Below the pieces are notes generated by a model. The model was not told the DNA's origin. It ran no database searches and saw nothing but the letters and a program-made list of their open reading frames with translations. From NCBI RefSeq assembly GCF_032854445.1, contig NC_088295.1, forward strand, positions 1,616,501 to 1,680,500: a stretch of DNA of 64,000 nt, written 5' to 3'. The stretch comes from Liolophura sinensis. Lineage: Eukaryota > Mollusca > Polyplacophora > Chitonida > Chitonidae. Shown here piece by piece: positions 12,124 to 22,480 of the stretch (positions within the stretch are counted from its first letter, which is position 1; the number at the start of each line of letters is the position of its first letter). The position numbers were made by a program, and so were the translations under genes.

Positions 12124-12380
12124 GGGCCTCCGTGGCGCGGGGATTAGCACGCCAGCGCGGCGCAATGACCCAGGAATCTCCCACAATGCGGTCGCTGTGA
12201 GTTTAAGTCCAGCTCATGCTGGCTTCCTCTCCGGTTGTGCGTGGGAAGGTCCGGCTACAACCTGCGGATGGTCGTGGGTTTTCCCCGGGCTCTGCCCAGT
12301 TTCTTCCTACCATGTGGCTGCCGTCGTATAAGTGAAATACTCTTGAGTGCGGCGTAAAACACCAATCAAATAAATAAATG
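12124..12380 (+). mobile_element. SINE family A, full-length copy with target-site duplication
   Basis: The head starts GGCCTCCGTGG with an A-box-like GTGGCGCGGGGATTAG and a B-box-like GTGAGTTTAAGTCC about 80 bp in, as expected of an internal RNA polymerase III promoter of tRNA origin. The shared body follows and ends with CAATCAAATAAATAAAT. Flanks 12105-12123 and 12382-12400 match at 15 of 19 positions (ATCACAGA...CCAT), consistent with an ageing target-site duplication. This is the best copy here for defining the element ends. Confidence 0.85.
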
Positions 12381-12400
12381 AATCACAGAAGCCCATTACA

Positions 12401-13643
12401 GCCCCCGTGCTATAGGTATTTTGTACTTGAGTATTAACCGTAAAAGATGCATAATACATACAAACATGAGTTCCAAATACAAAAAATACTGTCATGAGTT
12501 CCGCTGTTGTGAGTTTTTGTGTTTATAATTTCTGCGTCAGATAAGAAAGCTATCGCCGAGGGAAACTCAAATCAAAAATCTTCCTCAACAGAACCACTTA
12601 CTAACTTGGCGTTAGAAATCAGTTTGTCTCCTCGTTTATCCTACGTAGAAAACTTTCATAGAAGATCGATCCTGTAGCATACTTTATGCCAGCAAAAGCA
12701 TTTTTTCTGATTTATGTCAACTCGAAGTAATGTCTCGGAAATTTGTCAATGAGCTCATTAAAAAACAAAGGCTAAAACACCCTGGGGATATTCATGACTT
12801 AAGAACTGAGAATGCTCCTCATTGTGTTTGTGCTGCATGGTACAACAATTTAATCGTAAAAGATAGTCATTAAATAAACACAGGGTCATCCTACATAAGA
12901 GCTATGTTTGTGTGAGTTCTCATATCTGACATCCCTACTTCTAAGTAAAGAGAGAATGTTGCCCAGGGCAACATGATATCAACTGATTAATGGGCAAAAT
13001 ACTAAATGTTTGGAAAGAAGAACCCTAAAACAGGATTTATGGTCAATTTTAAGGCGGGGTGTTTCATGGTCGAGCTTCTGTGTGTCCTGCTCTATTCGGG
13101 CCGTTTACACCATCCTAGCATGCCTCCCTCAATTTTTGTAGTAAGAAAAAACACAAGCGCCACAAATGTCTCAATGATAACAAATTTCTTGCCTCGTCAG
13201 CCACATAGCAGACACTCCTGCTGACAGCCGTCGAGACGGGGGGTCCTGACAGGGTACGGCTGTGACACAAGGCAGGCCTACTATAGACGAGGTATAAAGT
13301 ACAAGCCATGGTGGAAGGTATCTCCGTCTCTGCCTAGGTCCGACGATCATAGTACGAAAGCCGTGCAGCCACGAGAATGTGCCCAGCGAGATATACGCCA
13401 GACAGTTCGGCGGTTACTCGCACCCAACGCCGACAACACACATTCACTCCGCAGTCATTCTTCATAGCACAGCTTTGGGAATTTATACCAGAGACACAGT
13501 TATATCCGCCTGTCGCACAATCTGCTTAAGCTACAGGAATAATCTTTTAACACTTCAATTACTTTGCACATAACTCATTTGATGCTGGGGTCCCCTTGGC
13601 GATAATTCTCTTATCACGCAGAAGCTAATACGCCACATCGTGG
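12401..13643. other. Unique non-coding DNA with one perfect palindrome
   Basis: No convincing gene. It contains the palindrome at 12956-12974. ORFs at 13006-13224, 13115-13309 and 13379-13573 are short and have no recognised domain. Confidence 0.45.
12956..12974. promoter_or_regulatory. Perfect 9+1+9 palindrome resembling an RFX X-box
   Basis: ATGTTGCCC, then A, then GGGCAACAT. The inner GTTGCC-CAG-GGCAAC fits the inverted half-site layout of X-box motifs bound by RFX factors (GTNRCC, 0-3 nt, RGYAAC). The match to the motif is seen directly; function is inference, and no promoter or gene was identified beside it. Confidence 0.3.
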
Positions 13644-13711
13644 TCACTGACTGAAAAATTGTTAGATGCGACGTTAAACCTCAAGCACTCACTCACTCAC
13701 TCACTCACTAA
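13644..13711 (+). mobile_element. SINE family B, 3' fragment with (CACT)n tail
   Basis: GACTGAAAAATTGTTAGATG, CGACGTTAAACC and a run of CACTCACTCACT match the 3' end of the copies at 21700-21908 (minus), 30397-30605 and 54499-54770 (minus). Only the last 70 bp or so remain. Confidence 0.75.
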
Positions 13712-14535
13712 TACTTTACATGGGAACACAGCTCACAGGTCTGACTTGTGTGTTTATTTTTCAAGCATCTTTTCGCGGTTTAAATTGAAATGCAAGTACA
13801 CAACATTTAAATCAGAAGCGTTATGGTCTCTTCGTCTAAAGTAAACATTGTTATAAGACAAGGTGCTTTTACAATCAACCCCAGAAAATAATTTATTGTT
13901 TAGACGGTTAAAGAAATCTTCAATCGCACTTAACTTTTTTTGTTCGATAACTTTTGATAACATTTAATAATGGTAGCTTCTTTGGCAGTTCATGGCCATC
14001 TGCTATGCAACTATCTTCTTGGGTTATGCCATTCACTTACGGCCGCATTATTTCCTTGTTGTTGGAAATATAGGTCACTGTGACGATACCCGTAAGATGT
14101 TGGCGGGTAATACAGAAAAAATATGTTTTTCAGACGCCCAGTGTGTAGTACCTGAGATCATCCTTAAAGAAATCGCCTGCCATCCCACCGCCGCGGGCAC
14201 AGGCAGAGTTCCGTCAAGAACCTTCCGTAAACACCCACTATCCCTGGTTAATGGAGTAACAGAGCCAAGCCTTCAGCAGGCCAATGATTACAACTGTAAG
14301 ATGTTTCCCATTCACCTCGAGAAAAATAAGCGATCAATACCCGAATGGGGCAAGGTGAATCAAGATATGGCTTCTCAAGGACACGGCCTTATGTGTAAAT
14401 GGGTAAAGGTGGATGATAACGCAAAACAAATTTCCCATCAGTCTGATTAATTCAACCGATTAGACAACACGCTCATGTTTAACCAAATGTACACAAAGTT
14501 TTAGTTTTCAAAGCGTCTACCTTTTCAAAACCATT
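13712..14535. other. Unique DNA with a 152-codon ORF of unknown status
   Basis: An ATG-initiated plus-strand ORF spans 13992-14450. It has no recognised domain, no repeat structure and no clear signal peptide. An open stretch of this length is expected a few times by chance in 64 kb over six frames, so I do not call it a gene. An unspliced gene or a large exon cannot be excluded. Confidence 0.4.
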
Positions 14536-14750
14536 TCTTTATTTATTTGTCGTTTTGAGCCGTAATAGGCGGGCAGCCTAATAGGTGGGAGAAAATCGTG
14601 GGGAACCCGGGGGAAACCCACAACCATCCACAGGTTGTTGGCAAGACTTCCCAAGTGCGACCTGACAGGAAGCCAGAAAGAGCTGGGCTTGCTGAGAGGC
14701 TTCAGAGTCAATTGGCTGCGGTAACACGCTAAGCACTCGGCCACCTTTTC
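14536..14750 (-). mobile_element. SINE family A, diverged copy
   Basis: On the minus strand the body blocks are present (GGGGAACCCGGGGGAAACCC and ACAACCATCCACAGGTTG seen on the plus strand), with the TTTATTTATTTG tail at 14536 and a damaged tRNA-like head near 14745. The 3' portion is rearranged compared with the copies at 494 and 12124, so this is an old insertion. Confidence 0.65.
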
Positions 14751-15059
14751 GAATAGGCAATCTTGATAGGACATTGGCATGGCCAGTGATATGCTGGCAC
14801 TAATACTTTCAACCAATCTCATCATTTGACAACGTCATCACAGATTAGCGGGAAGACAAAACGTAGCCGAGTCAAAGATTTTTCGTTTCTTTATCACAAA
14901 AATCAAGATCATAAAAAGGAAAACTACGCAAAACTTTATAGAGATGAAATTAGGACCTTGTGTTTTGAACTGCCAAAGTTCCCAGTTTGTATACTACTGG
15001 CTTGAGCGGAGCATCAGGGGGATTGGCAGGAGAGTGAGAAAGCTTATTGTGTTACTTAC
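14751..15059. other. Start of intron 1 of the GPCR gene (minus strand)
   Basis: Immediately downstream, on the minus strand, of the donor GT at 15059-15058. No further receptor exon was recognised here or anywhere to the left in the window. Confidence 0.5.
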
Positions 15060-15445
15060 CGTTCCACACAAACAGACAGGAGCGTGAGGACGGACGCGTA
15101 GAGGGACGACGTCATGACGTATCTGTTAAATTTACACATTTCCGGACCCAGCGTCCAGCCTCGATCCATCATGAACATGACGATCTCGGGAATTCCAAAT
15201 AACATGATCACAAAATCCGCCACGGCCAGGTTCATTATGAATAAGTTAGTAGACGATTTTCTCATCTTCCTGTCCACCAGTATAACAAAGACGACGAGAG
15301 CGTTGCCAACCAGGCCTGTCGTACAGATCAGGGTAAATAGGATGGACAGAAGAGTGATTGTTTCGGTGCTGACCTTGTTCACCATGTCCGTGTCATTGGT
15401 CATATTCCCGGACATTCCCGTGATCGTCTCCGCAGTAACATCCAT
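15060..15445 (-). CDS. Class A (rhodopsin-like) GPCR, first coding exon, N-terminus to TM3 (partial)
   Basis: A cell-surface seven-helix receptor, probably for a neuropeptide-type ligand; the subfamily is not assigned. From the first plausible ATG (15445) the exon encodes 128 residues plus two bases. Residues 1-29 form an extracellular tail with N-glycosylation sequons at N14 (NMT) and N17 (NDT). TM1 covers about 30-56 and has the GN motif (N48, position 1.50). TM2 covers about 68-92 and has LAVAD (D77, 2.50). W97 lies in the first extracellular loop, C104 is the 3.25 cysteine, and TM3 ends at V-C-V-E-R (E128/R129, 3.49/3.50). The exon stops at a consensus donor: CG before GTAAGTAA, so the Arg codon of E/DRY is split in phase 2. 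An in-frame stop lies upstream at 15502-15500. A GTG-initiated reading from 15463 is possible on paper but unlikely in an animal. No TM4-TM7 exon was found in the window, so the gene is incomplete here. The 184-codon plus-strand ORF is an antisense shadow. Confidence 0.92.
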
Positions 15446-15505
15446 TAGGACAAGTTCATACACAGCTCCGCCACCCGTACAATCCTTTCCTCCCAGGTAT
15501 CACAC

Positions 15506-15692
15506 TGTAAATGGAACTTCAGTTGATAAAGTTCCGATTTATCCCAATTCTGCTAACACTTACGAGGCGCTTGCAGATTTAAAGTACCCTGTCCCCTCAA
15601 CTCTTCAACACACTCGGTCCTCAGTTGTCGCCCAAAAACCCGACAGACTTGTTAAAGAGCAGTTGTAACAGTTTGAAGTTGGTGAAAAACTC
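15506..15692 (-). other. Possible 5'UTR intron of the GPCR gene
   Basis: On the minus strand a donor-like CAGGC|GTGAGTTT lies near 15692 and an acceptor-like CCATTTACAG lies near 15504, upstream of the coding exon and downstream of the candidate TATA box. Both sites are plausible by consensus only. Without this splice the leader would simply run through. Confidence 0.25.
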
Positions 15693-15763
15693 ACGCCTGG
15701 CAAAGTAAGCTGTCTCAGTGACGCTGGTGGAAATATAATACCACACGGAGTGGAAACATCGAG

Positions 15764-15770
15764 TTTTATA
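15764..15770 (-). promoter_or_regulatory. Candidate TATA box for the GPCR gene
   Basis: TATAAAA on the minus strand, in CGCTATAAAACTCG, about 320 bp upstream of the ATG at 15445. A start site would be expected about 25-30 bp further at roughly 15735-15742. Position and orientation fit the receptor exon, but many animal GPCR genes lack TATA boxes and the motif is short. Confidence 0.35.
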
Positions 15771-15839
15771 GCGAGTCTAAACAGTACACAGTAGAGGGTG
15801 TTAGTACAGCGTAAGGTATCCAAGCCTTGTCGTGGGTAA

Positions 15840-18000
15840 CTCCACCGACAACACTGTAGTTTCTCGTCAAGAGGTTATTAAAGTATAGACGGCTTTGGGC
15901 CATGCCAGCGTATTTGTAGTAGAGAGCAAAGTTATGTGGTGAAGGGAGCCTGGGAGGCAGCTAGGCCAGTCGGCGTGGATTCCAGCCAACCACCGTCAAG
16001 CTCGCCATCTCTAACTTTTATCTCCAGTAGAAAGATATCAAGGGAAGGGGATGACTTTAGAATCATCAGATTGGAGAGAAAAAAGTCATAACTGTTGACT
16101 GGAGAGCGATTTAGAAACGAACGGAGGGAAAAGTTGTGCTGGATGCGTGGCTGTAGCGTGTATCTTGGCATCTAGCAGACTGGTGGAGTGTGGGAAGGGA
16201 GGCGGCTGGCCAATCAATAGAAGTGCTGTCCTACCCCATCCCCTGTGTCGTCATCGCTAATGACAGAATTAAATCAAACCCCGCCATCCGTGACATCTTG
16301 GCTAATTAATGGGAATGCTATCTCCCTGAACTAACTCTGGCGGAATGAAGCCAGGTCTCGGCAGGCTATGAAAACAGACTGTCGCAGAATAGTAAAGATA
16401 CACGTAAATACGTGAACGCATTGCGGATGTTGTTCATTTCCATGCGGCGTGACAGACACGAATTAGTTACAATCATTTCTCTGTTTTGAATCCCACACCG
16501 GCGCTGACGACTAATAGCGCGTAATGAGCATGGGTGAACCCGTGGGAAATTCGTTGGTATGCTGGATTTGTAATTTTCTTTGATTCCCAACATCTGCATC
16601 GCGTGGACCATGGAATCTGGCTTAAGCTAGGGATATTTCAAACGTTTCATGACAATATAGCGTGTCAGTGAAAATACTTGTTTTTTTGATACGTTTAATC
16701 CGCCATTGCCTAACTGGTTCCTTCCGAAAAATGTAAACCAATAACTGTTTAATTGTTAAAAGTTTAATAGCTGACCTGTGCGGAAGCACAGTGTACTTAC
16801 TATCACCAGAAAACGCCCTTGAATAAATCCCGTTAAGTACTAGCATATTTTTTTTAACGCCGATTGCGGAGGTTTGGCATTGCAGATCTGCGTGACTTCG
16901 GACAGCTAGGTACAGGCACGGTTCTTCGAATCGGTACTGGTATAGTAAAATCAACTCTGGGCGTTGCTACCAAATACCGATATTTACTATTGTCTCAAAC
17001 CCGATATGGCGGATGAAGGAGGAGCATACTTCCAAATTACCGTGTTTGCTGGAACCCTGTGGAACCAGAGAGCATGGGAAACAATACGCACTTACCACGA
17101 GTGTGAAATATGAAGCGGTCATAGCGTGGCTAATTGATAACATCACTTTACCAACATCCGCTTTGGTTTGTTATAATAACTTTATTTGTTATTGATTTTT
17201 GGGATTTGTTAATCGACACCGCGCAAAAACAAACTTAGATTTGCCGAGGTAAACATTTGTGAACTGATAACAACCTGAATGAAATGTTATACTGTGTGAT
17301 CGCCTCGAGCTATTTCACCCCAGCCCCGATACATCTGCGTGGACGCGAAGCCTTACAGGGCTTTCCCTGTCCTCTGCTAGAGCAGGGAAGTGTATGTCTC
17401 TGTTGTTTTTCAGCATAACATCCACTGCGTACATGATCGGGACGGTTTCCACACTGGCGGAAACAATCGAGTTACGGACTGAGAAGTGTAATATACGGAC
17501 TGGGAAGTTTCCGTTGACTGGAAACTGAACATCATGTTTATGTTAGATTTCCGGGCAACGGGAACTTGTTTTGCACTTTATGACACGTTTCTCTCGACTG
17601 GAAACTGAACAAACGTTTATGCAACGTTTTCTTGATAAGAAACTAACTAACTAACTCAGAGCTTAAATAAACTGGCTGGATCTACGAGTAATGTTTGATG
17701 CATGGCAAGCGCTCCAAATACGAATATGGGTGCTCCATAATGGTTTAATGTGGCCTGAAAATCATTATCCTCTCGCGGATATCATGACTTCGAATCCGGC
17801 CCATACAGGTTTGTCTTGGGGGTCATGCAGATGGAGGTGGTGATATTTTTTCTTTACACATGGAAATTAAGCTGAAATTCAGTGAGGAGCACTTTAGTTT
17901 CTCTTACACCCGGTGATTACCAATATATCGTTACACCTTTATTGTATATGCACACACTGAGTGTCTGTGATCACGTGTCACTGCTTGACTTTATGGTTGA
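15840..18000. other. Unique non-coding DNA upstream of the GPCR exon
   Basis: No gene was recognised. ORFs on the minus strand (15932-16171, 16366-16611, 16622-16954) have no domain or splice support. An AACTAACTAACTAACT run lies at about 17641-17659. A B-box-like ACTTCGAATCCGG sits near 17788 without a matching tRNA fold or A-box. Confidence 0.45.
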
Positions 18001-18014
18001 GCGTGGGCGGATAC

Positions 18015-18023
18015 CTATATAAG
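18015..18023 (+). promoter_or_regulatory. Candidate core promoter (TATA box)
   Basis: CTATATAAG, with GTGGGCGG 8-15 bp upstream and a CACGTG-like ATCACGTGTCAC at about 17970. A start site would be expected near 18045-18050. Downstream, ACATGTAAGTACATC near 18350 could be a splice donor of a first exon. No ATG-led ORF longer than a few codons follows, so the transcript would be non-coding or have an untranslated first exon. Confidence 0.3.
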
Positions 18024-20269
18024 CCCAGACATAACGACCCAAGTCCCCGATCAAAGCATTTGATTACTACATTAGAATAAACTACATTAGAATAAATACA
18101 CATAAATTATTTTTGATTTTATCCCAATTTTAACGCTGAAGGAAACTACCTAAACGTATTTAAATGTATTTAAGAAAGCACATGTAGAACACACTGTGTG
18201 TACTATAATTGTAAACTTTTTAAAATTATACTGCTCTTGATAGTTCTACCTTTGTTCCACTTACTAAAATCATACGATGATATTGTACCGGTCAAAAATG
18301 TGACGTTAGTTGTCACAAATAAAGCAGTCAATCATAATAAAATACATGTAAGTACATCAAAATGTATATGCTTTATCCCTCCTGTTTGTTTATTGTACCT
18401 TCGGCAGCTGTTCAATAAAGATTTAACAAATAAAACAGAAACTGACTCTAAACAGCAGCCGAAATGCCCCGTGGTTTAGAAAATGTTCTGAAAAGGGGAT
18501 GAAAATTCATATACACAACTAGTGAGGCAATTTTAGAAAATTTTCGAAAACGTAATGGAAGCTGTAGGGTTTAACTGAATTCGAAATGTTGCGGAAACGT
18601 ATTGGAAGATATAACATGTGCTGGTTTCAGTGATCGTTTCAGTTTTCGGTAGTTTAATCACTTCAGGCATTTGTCATTTGACTGTCACATATCCATTTTG
18701 CCATCTTGTCAAATCACTTTGAGACTATCCTCTCTGATGTACATCATCTCAGACACAAATTGAGCTGATTTAAACACTACTTTTAACAAACTCCCCAAAT
18801 CCATGATGACATTTACGCTCAAGACATCCACATTTAACTAAAATCCGTGACAATTGGTTGGCGCAGAAACGTTCTTCTACTTTAGCTAGTTTCGAAGATT
18901 GTCCGCAAAAGAAATGTCCTCTAAATTCCCCCACTGTTATCCCAACGTGATCTTAGGCCCAGGAATCTCCAGGCATTTGTTGAAGAGGTGACCTTCAATG
19001 GCCTGCCATTTGAACTTTTCCAGGCAATACTTCATTGTTTCATATACTTCAGCCCATTAACACGGCTGAGAAGTGATGGCTATCAGCATTCTCCAGCCAC
19101 AGGTTTGTGTGGTCAGAGGGAAACGCTAAGCCCTCACGCCTTTCACCAAACTCCTATAGAACGGCGCTGGTAAAGTTACGGTTGAATTGTGAGTTATCTA
19201 ACGGTCTGAATGGTAACCTCAACAAGTCCCGGGCTAGCTTTTGGAAGCTGAGATAATGGCTGGTCATGCCGGTCGAGGGGAGTCTAAGCACCTGATGAAA
19301 AGATAAGTCATCGTTGAAGGCGACCGGGTCTCGGAGTGTAGAGGAAGATTCCGGGTATGCTTCCCCTATTGACATCCACCTGACAACCTTTGTCAAAATG
19401 AGCGAGCATCTCTTCCCCGTCACATCCCGTCGTCGATTCTAGCCATCGACGAAATGGTTTATATACAGTAAGCTGTATGGAGAATTTTGACAGAGCATTA
19501 GAGCAAAACCGGGCATTACTGTATCCACGATCTTCCATCAATCCAACAGGTGTTATACGGGCTTTGATTTATAAGCTTTGCTAGAGGGATAAGTGTATAG
19601 AAAATGGTTAAACTGCAACGACAGTAATCTACTTTAATGTTCAGGAAAATTATCGCCCGGGTACCATCTACCTGGAAACGCTTTAATTACATAAGCAGGG
19701 CTTCGCAAGGTTAGACCGACAACCAGAAAGCCGTACCGGCTCATCTATACACGAAGGTTCAATCTGTTATTTCCAGCTGCCAGCGCTAAGCGGTAGTATT
19801 TAATGCATGCCTCTTGTACTCGTGTAGGGGCTGGGCTTAACGTCTAACTGACAAGCAATTTGTACACCTGTGGAAGGCAGCCATAAAGTGGCAAAGCAGA
19901 GGGAGATAGACGTGTGGGGAATGACTGACACCACGCCATGCTCTACCACTGTTTCCCTGGAAACTCGGAGTGTTTTTGCCGATTGTCAGAAAGCTGTGCT
20001 CTGATCTCACTCGGCACGTGCCTGCTGAGCAGAACGCCGTGCCCTTCGTAGCACGTCTTTAACGCCATTCGTTTCTCAATCAGGCCTAACTCGAGAGACA
20101 CAAGTGTCAGAAAATCATACCATACATTGGTTTTTCAAATTAGCCCAATGTCCCCAGTTTATTTATCTTCGCATGGGATACGTTTTGCATCTGCTGTTGG
20201 TTCATTGAGTCCAGGTTCTCATTAGTGAGACTTCAGATTCCGGAACCATTGTTTCAGGTCCAGAACCTC
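18024..20269. other. Unique non-coding DNA
   Basis: A near-duplicate ACTACATTAGAATAAA pair lies at about 18066-18096. The open frame at 18198-18479 has no ATG start and a hydrophobic first third, and it could be chance. ORFs at 18988-19541 overlap in several frames and have no recognised domain. Confidence 0.45.
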
Positions 20270-21315
20270 GATAGTTCCTCAGTGACTGATGATCTGTAGT
20301 GTTATAGTGATAGATAGTTCCTCAGTGACTGGTGATCTATAGTGTTATAGTGATCGATAGTTCCTGTTAACTCTACTGGGGAACTATAGTACATTTCCTC
20401 AGTGACTGGGGAACTATAGTGCATTTCCTCAGTGACTGGTGATCTATAGTGTTATAGTGATCGATAGTTCCTGTTAACTCTACTGGGGAACTATAGTGCA
20501 TTTCCTCAGTGACTGGTGATCTGTAGTGTTATAGTGATCGACAGTTCCTGTTAACTCTACTGGGGAACTATAGTACATTTCCTCAGTGACTGGGGAACTA
20601 TAGTGCATTTCCTCAGTGACTGGTGATCTATAGTGTTATAGTGATCGATAGTTCCTGTTAACTCTACTGGGGAACTATAGTGCATTTCCTCAGTGACTGG
20701 TGATCTATAGAGTTATAGTGATCAATTGTTCCTGTTAACTCTACTGGGGAACTATAGTACATTTCCTCAGTGACTGGGGAACTATAGCGCATTTCCTCAG
20801 TGACTGGTGATCTATAGTGTTATAGTGATCGATAGTTCCTGTTAACTCTACTGGGGAACTATAGTGCATTTCCTCAGTGACTGGTGATCTATAGTGTTAT
20901 AGTGATCGATAGTTCCTGTTAACTCTACTGGGGAACTATAGTGCATTTCCTCAGTGACTGGTGATCTATAGTGTTATAGTGATCGATAGTTCCTGTTAAC
21001 TCTACTGGGGAACTATAGTGCATTTCCTCAGTGATTGGGGAACTATAGTGCATTTTCTTAGTGACTGGGGAACTATAGTGTATTTTCTCAGTGATTGGGG
21101 AACTATAGTGCATTTTCTCAGTGATTGGGGAACTATAGTGCATTTCCTCAGTGACTGGGGAACTGTAGTGCATTTCCTCAGTGACTGGGGAACTGTAGTG
21201 CATTTCCTCAGTGACTGGGGAACTGTAGTGCATTTCCTAAGTGACTGGGGAACCATAGTGCATTTCCTCAGTGACTGGGGAACTATAGTGCATTTCCTAA
21301 GTGACTGGGGAACTA
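20270..21315. repeat. Nested 30-bp / 77-bp minisatellite
   Basis: A 30-bp unit (GGGAACTATAGTGCATTTCC then TCAGTGACTG) alternates on the left with a 47-bp insert (GTGATCTATAGTGTTATAG... GTTAACTCTACTG), giving 77-bp and 107-bp composite periods over about 20360-21000. From about 21000 to 21315 only the 30-bp unit remains, about 10 copies. Because 30 is a multiple of 3, frames stay open on both strands (for example a 10-residue periodic ORF), which is a repeat artefact. Confidence 0.95.
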
Positions 21316-21686
21316 GGGCAGTTTGGTCAAGTTTACTCATGTCACATAATTCAACCTGCATTCGCCAGAAAGGTCGCATTTGAAAGGGCGGAACAAAGAA
21401 GGAACTCTTGTTGTCCAACTCCAGGTGTCCTTCAAGGGGATGGCTTTCTGGCGGCTTAATCTGTTACATGTTAAGTTGGACAAACGTGGAGAGCTTTTTT
21501 AAACTATAGCTAGTGGGGAAAAGTTCAGTGGAAGTGATAATATTATCAAGAAGTTAAAAGCCTTTGACTTGCCGTCCTTAAACCTTCGGTTATATTGCGG
21601 GTATTACACACACCACGTCGAGAGGACAAACTGGGCGTATTATCTACTCCTCGGGCAGTTTTATCACGGCCTACACGCTGAGAATG
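21316..21686. other. Unique non-coding spacer
   Basis: No feature recognised between the 30/77-bp array and the SINE at 21700. Confidence 0.5.
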
Positions 21687-21699
21687 CCCTGACCATTGA

Positions 21700-21908
21700 G
21701 TGAGTGGGTGCTTGGGGTTTAACGTCATACTTAACAATTTTTCTGTCATTGGACGACGAAGGAATCCTTAGGGTGTATGTTACGTACCTCCTTGTTGCAG
21801 GACGGATTTCCACCGCTCTTTTATCTAATGCTGCTTCACTGAGGCGACTTACCGAAGGCAAGTAAGCCACCCCGCCCGAGCCATTATACTGATACGGGTC
21901 AACCGGTT
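21700..21908 (-). mobile_element. SINE family B with perfect 13-bp target-site duplication
   Basis: CCCTGACCATTGA occurs at 21687-21699 and again at 21909-21921, bracketing the element. On the minus strand it runs from GACCCGTATCAGTATAATGG through GACGGATTTCC (plus-strand form), TGACGTTAAACC and a (CACT)n-type tail. The short perfect duplication indicates a comparatively recent insertion. Related copies lie at 13644, 30397, 42946 and 54499. The plus/minus assignment assumes the (CACT)n end is the 3' end. Confidence 0.85.
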
Positions 21909-21921
21909 CCCTGACCATTGA

Positions 21922-22480
21922 AGAAATTTGGGTGCTGGAATGTTGTCAGTTGATGTGTTTCCATTACCGAGAGTACGTTGTTTTAATTTAAAATACAACA
22001 AAGCGCAATAAATAGCCTTGGTTGATAGTGTCCTTAGAAGGAACGTTTTACATGTAACTAACAGACACAAACAAAAGTGTTGAATTGCCGGCAGTAAATC
22101 ATCTCGATCACGTGACAGGACGAGAATCGCTTGGGTGTAAGATTAGAAAACACTATTGCGCCATCAATAATACGTATAATTGAATTGTGCGGCCAGTAAT
22201 TGAATTGAGGATAAATCAATCCGGAACTACGTGCTAGGATGAGTGATAACTGTGCTATGGATAGATCCTGGTTGACAGACAAACATCATTTTTAAACCGA
22301 TAAATGCCCAGGGTGTTTATGTCATATTCTCAGTAAAACGAGCATCATTTTGAACAATAACAGGTTAATATAGCCCAGAGCAGGTAAGGTTATATTCCAA
22401 AATGGCTAAACCCAATCACGCACTAATTCAGTTGAATCATAAATTGACATAACGGTCTTAACAGGACAACTGCAGGAACA
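21922..22480. other. Unique non-coding spacer
   Basis: AT-rich sequence with no recognised gene, RNA or repeat. Confidence 0.5.

Noticed and set aside
13992-14450. 152-codon ORF as a gene
   Set aside because: No domain, and the length is within chance expectation for 64 kb in six frames; kept only as a note.
15114-15668. 184-codon plus-strand ORF
   Set aside because: It is antisense to the GPCR exon, whose hallmark residues and splice donor show that the minus strand codes.
17750-17850. tRNA gene from the B-box-like ACTTCGAATCCGG
   Set aside because: No A-box at the right distance and no cloverleaf could be drawn.
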